Assembly (NCBI RefSeq): GCF_003337275.1 | Contig: NZ_QPJQ01000006.1 | Location: 95,399 to 159,398, forward strand | DNA from: Marinomonas foliarum | GTDB lineage: Bacteria > Pseudomonadota > Gammaproteobacteria > Pseudomonadales > Marinomonadaceae | Reading direction: 5' to 3' | Length of the DNA stretch: 64,000 nucleotides | Part shown: positions 63,773-64,000 of the stretch, piece after piece | How the letters are laid out: the number at the start of each line of letters is the position of its first letter | Numbering within the stretch: the stretch's first letter is position 1 | The notes under the pieces: generated by a model | Seen by the model: the letters and a program-made list of their open reading frames with translations, nothing else | Database searches by the model: none | What the model was told of the DNA's origin: nothing | Translations under genes and position numbers: made by a program

Positions 63773-63937
63773 ATGTCTACTTCGATAAAATCTGGTTTTA
63801 ATGTAACCAAGGTTGCGGGCTTTAGTACTATTCTGATGACAACGTTTTTAGTGGGTTGCAGTGAGCCACCAAAACTGGAAACGGTTGAAGGTTATGCCCA
63901 AGGCACGACCTTGTATCTCTTCTTGATGGGTGTTTAG
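63773..63937 (+). pseudogene. ApbE-like lipoprotein N-terminus, apparently interrupted
   Basis: A 54-codon frame with a signal peptide and lipobox (TTFLVGCSEPPKL) and then VEGYAQGTT, which matches the start of ApbE flavin transferases (GxTMGTTY). It hits a TAG within ten codons, and the sequence after GGCACGACC does not continue the family. An insertion or frameshift near 63911 is likely; the window end prevents a check. AAGG precedes the ATG. Confidence 0.5.
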
Positions 63938-64000
63938 CTAGCACTTATCGCATCGGGAAATCGGTGAGCTCGTGCGCGACCTGAGCACAAAGATGCTGTT

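Noticed and set aside
1..64000. tRNA, rRNA, riboswitch or prophage genes
   Set aside because: Looked for clover-leaf ends, ribosomal motifs, TPP/purine riboswitch cores and phage structural genes; nothing convincing was seen by eye.

Overview
The window looks like chromosomal DNA of a marine gammaproteobacterium of the Oceanospirillales, most like Marinomonas. This is inferred from moderate-to-low GC, the complete glycine betaine catabolic loci, TRAP and ABC uptake systems, and a PssA of the enterobacterial type. No rRNA or tRNA gene and no CRISPR array was seen.

Layout. 1-8.6 kb: the cut end of an EamA exporter, a nitronate monooxygenase, an FMN reductase, GtrA, pirin, and a two-component system divergent from a GT2/ArnT-like envelope glycosylation pair. 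8.6-12.7 kb: gbdR, gbcB and divergent gbcA, the first step of glycine betaine oxidation. 12.8-16.0 kb: pssA, a LysR regulator and two small proteins (DUF1127, YrhK-like). 16.1-20.75 kb: an integron gene-cassette array without a visible integrase (CALIN-like), described below. 20.75-21.5 kb: non-coding DNA full of degenerate repeats. 21.5-34 kb: purine breakdown from guanine to allantoin (guanine deaminase, XdhABC, HpxO, UraH, UraD) with an NMT1-type ABC importer and an unassigned Fe(II)/2OG-type oxygenase. 34-39 kb: a GntR regulator, an enolase-superfamily enzyme and a TRAP transporter. 39-47.2 kb: an ArsR-like regulator with a large C-terminal domain, a GH51 arabinofuranosidase, a sugar ABC importer and an aldose epimerase. 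47.3-50.5 kb: a Fur-box-controlled siderophore-binding protein and a chemoreceptor. 50.9-59.2 kb: dimethylglycine oxidation (dgcA, dgcB, etfA, etfB), a DUF5943 protein and a dipeptidase. 59.4-64 kb: a VC0807-type membrane protein, an M48 lipoprotein protease, an MFS exporter with a divergent AraC regulator, and a short ApbE-like lipoprotein fragment at the edge.

The most interesting part is the cassette array. Three attC sites can be folded by eye, with paired arms and single-base bulges on one side. They separate four units, all read leftwards: a GNAT acetyltransferase, a PIN-domain protein, a HEPN-domain (RX4H) protein, and a two-gene CBASS module (CD-NTase plus a two-TM/beta-rich Cap15-like effector). 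The first bases of the GNAT and PIN cassettes complement the distal attC arm of the same cassette exactly, and those of the HEPN cassette do so over 6 bp, which fixes the cassette borders. The CBASS unit is last and has lost its own attC; the effector stop codon lies inside a 27-bp tandem repeat. The HEPN and PIN proteins are candidate undescribed defence or toxin genes.

Functionally the window combines nitrogen and carbon scavenging (betaine, purines, arabinosides, sugar acids) with a small mobile defence island between ordinary chromosomal genes.
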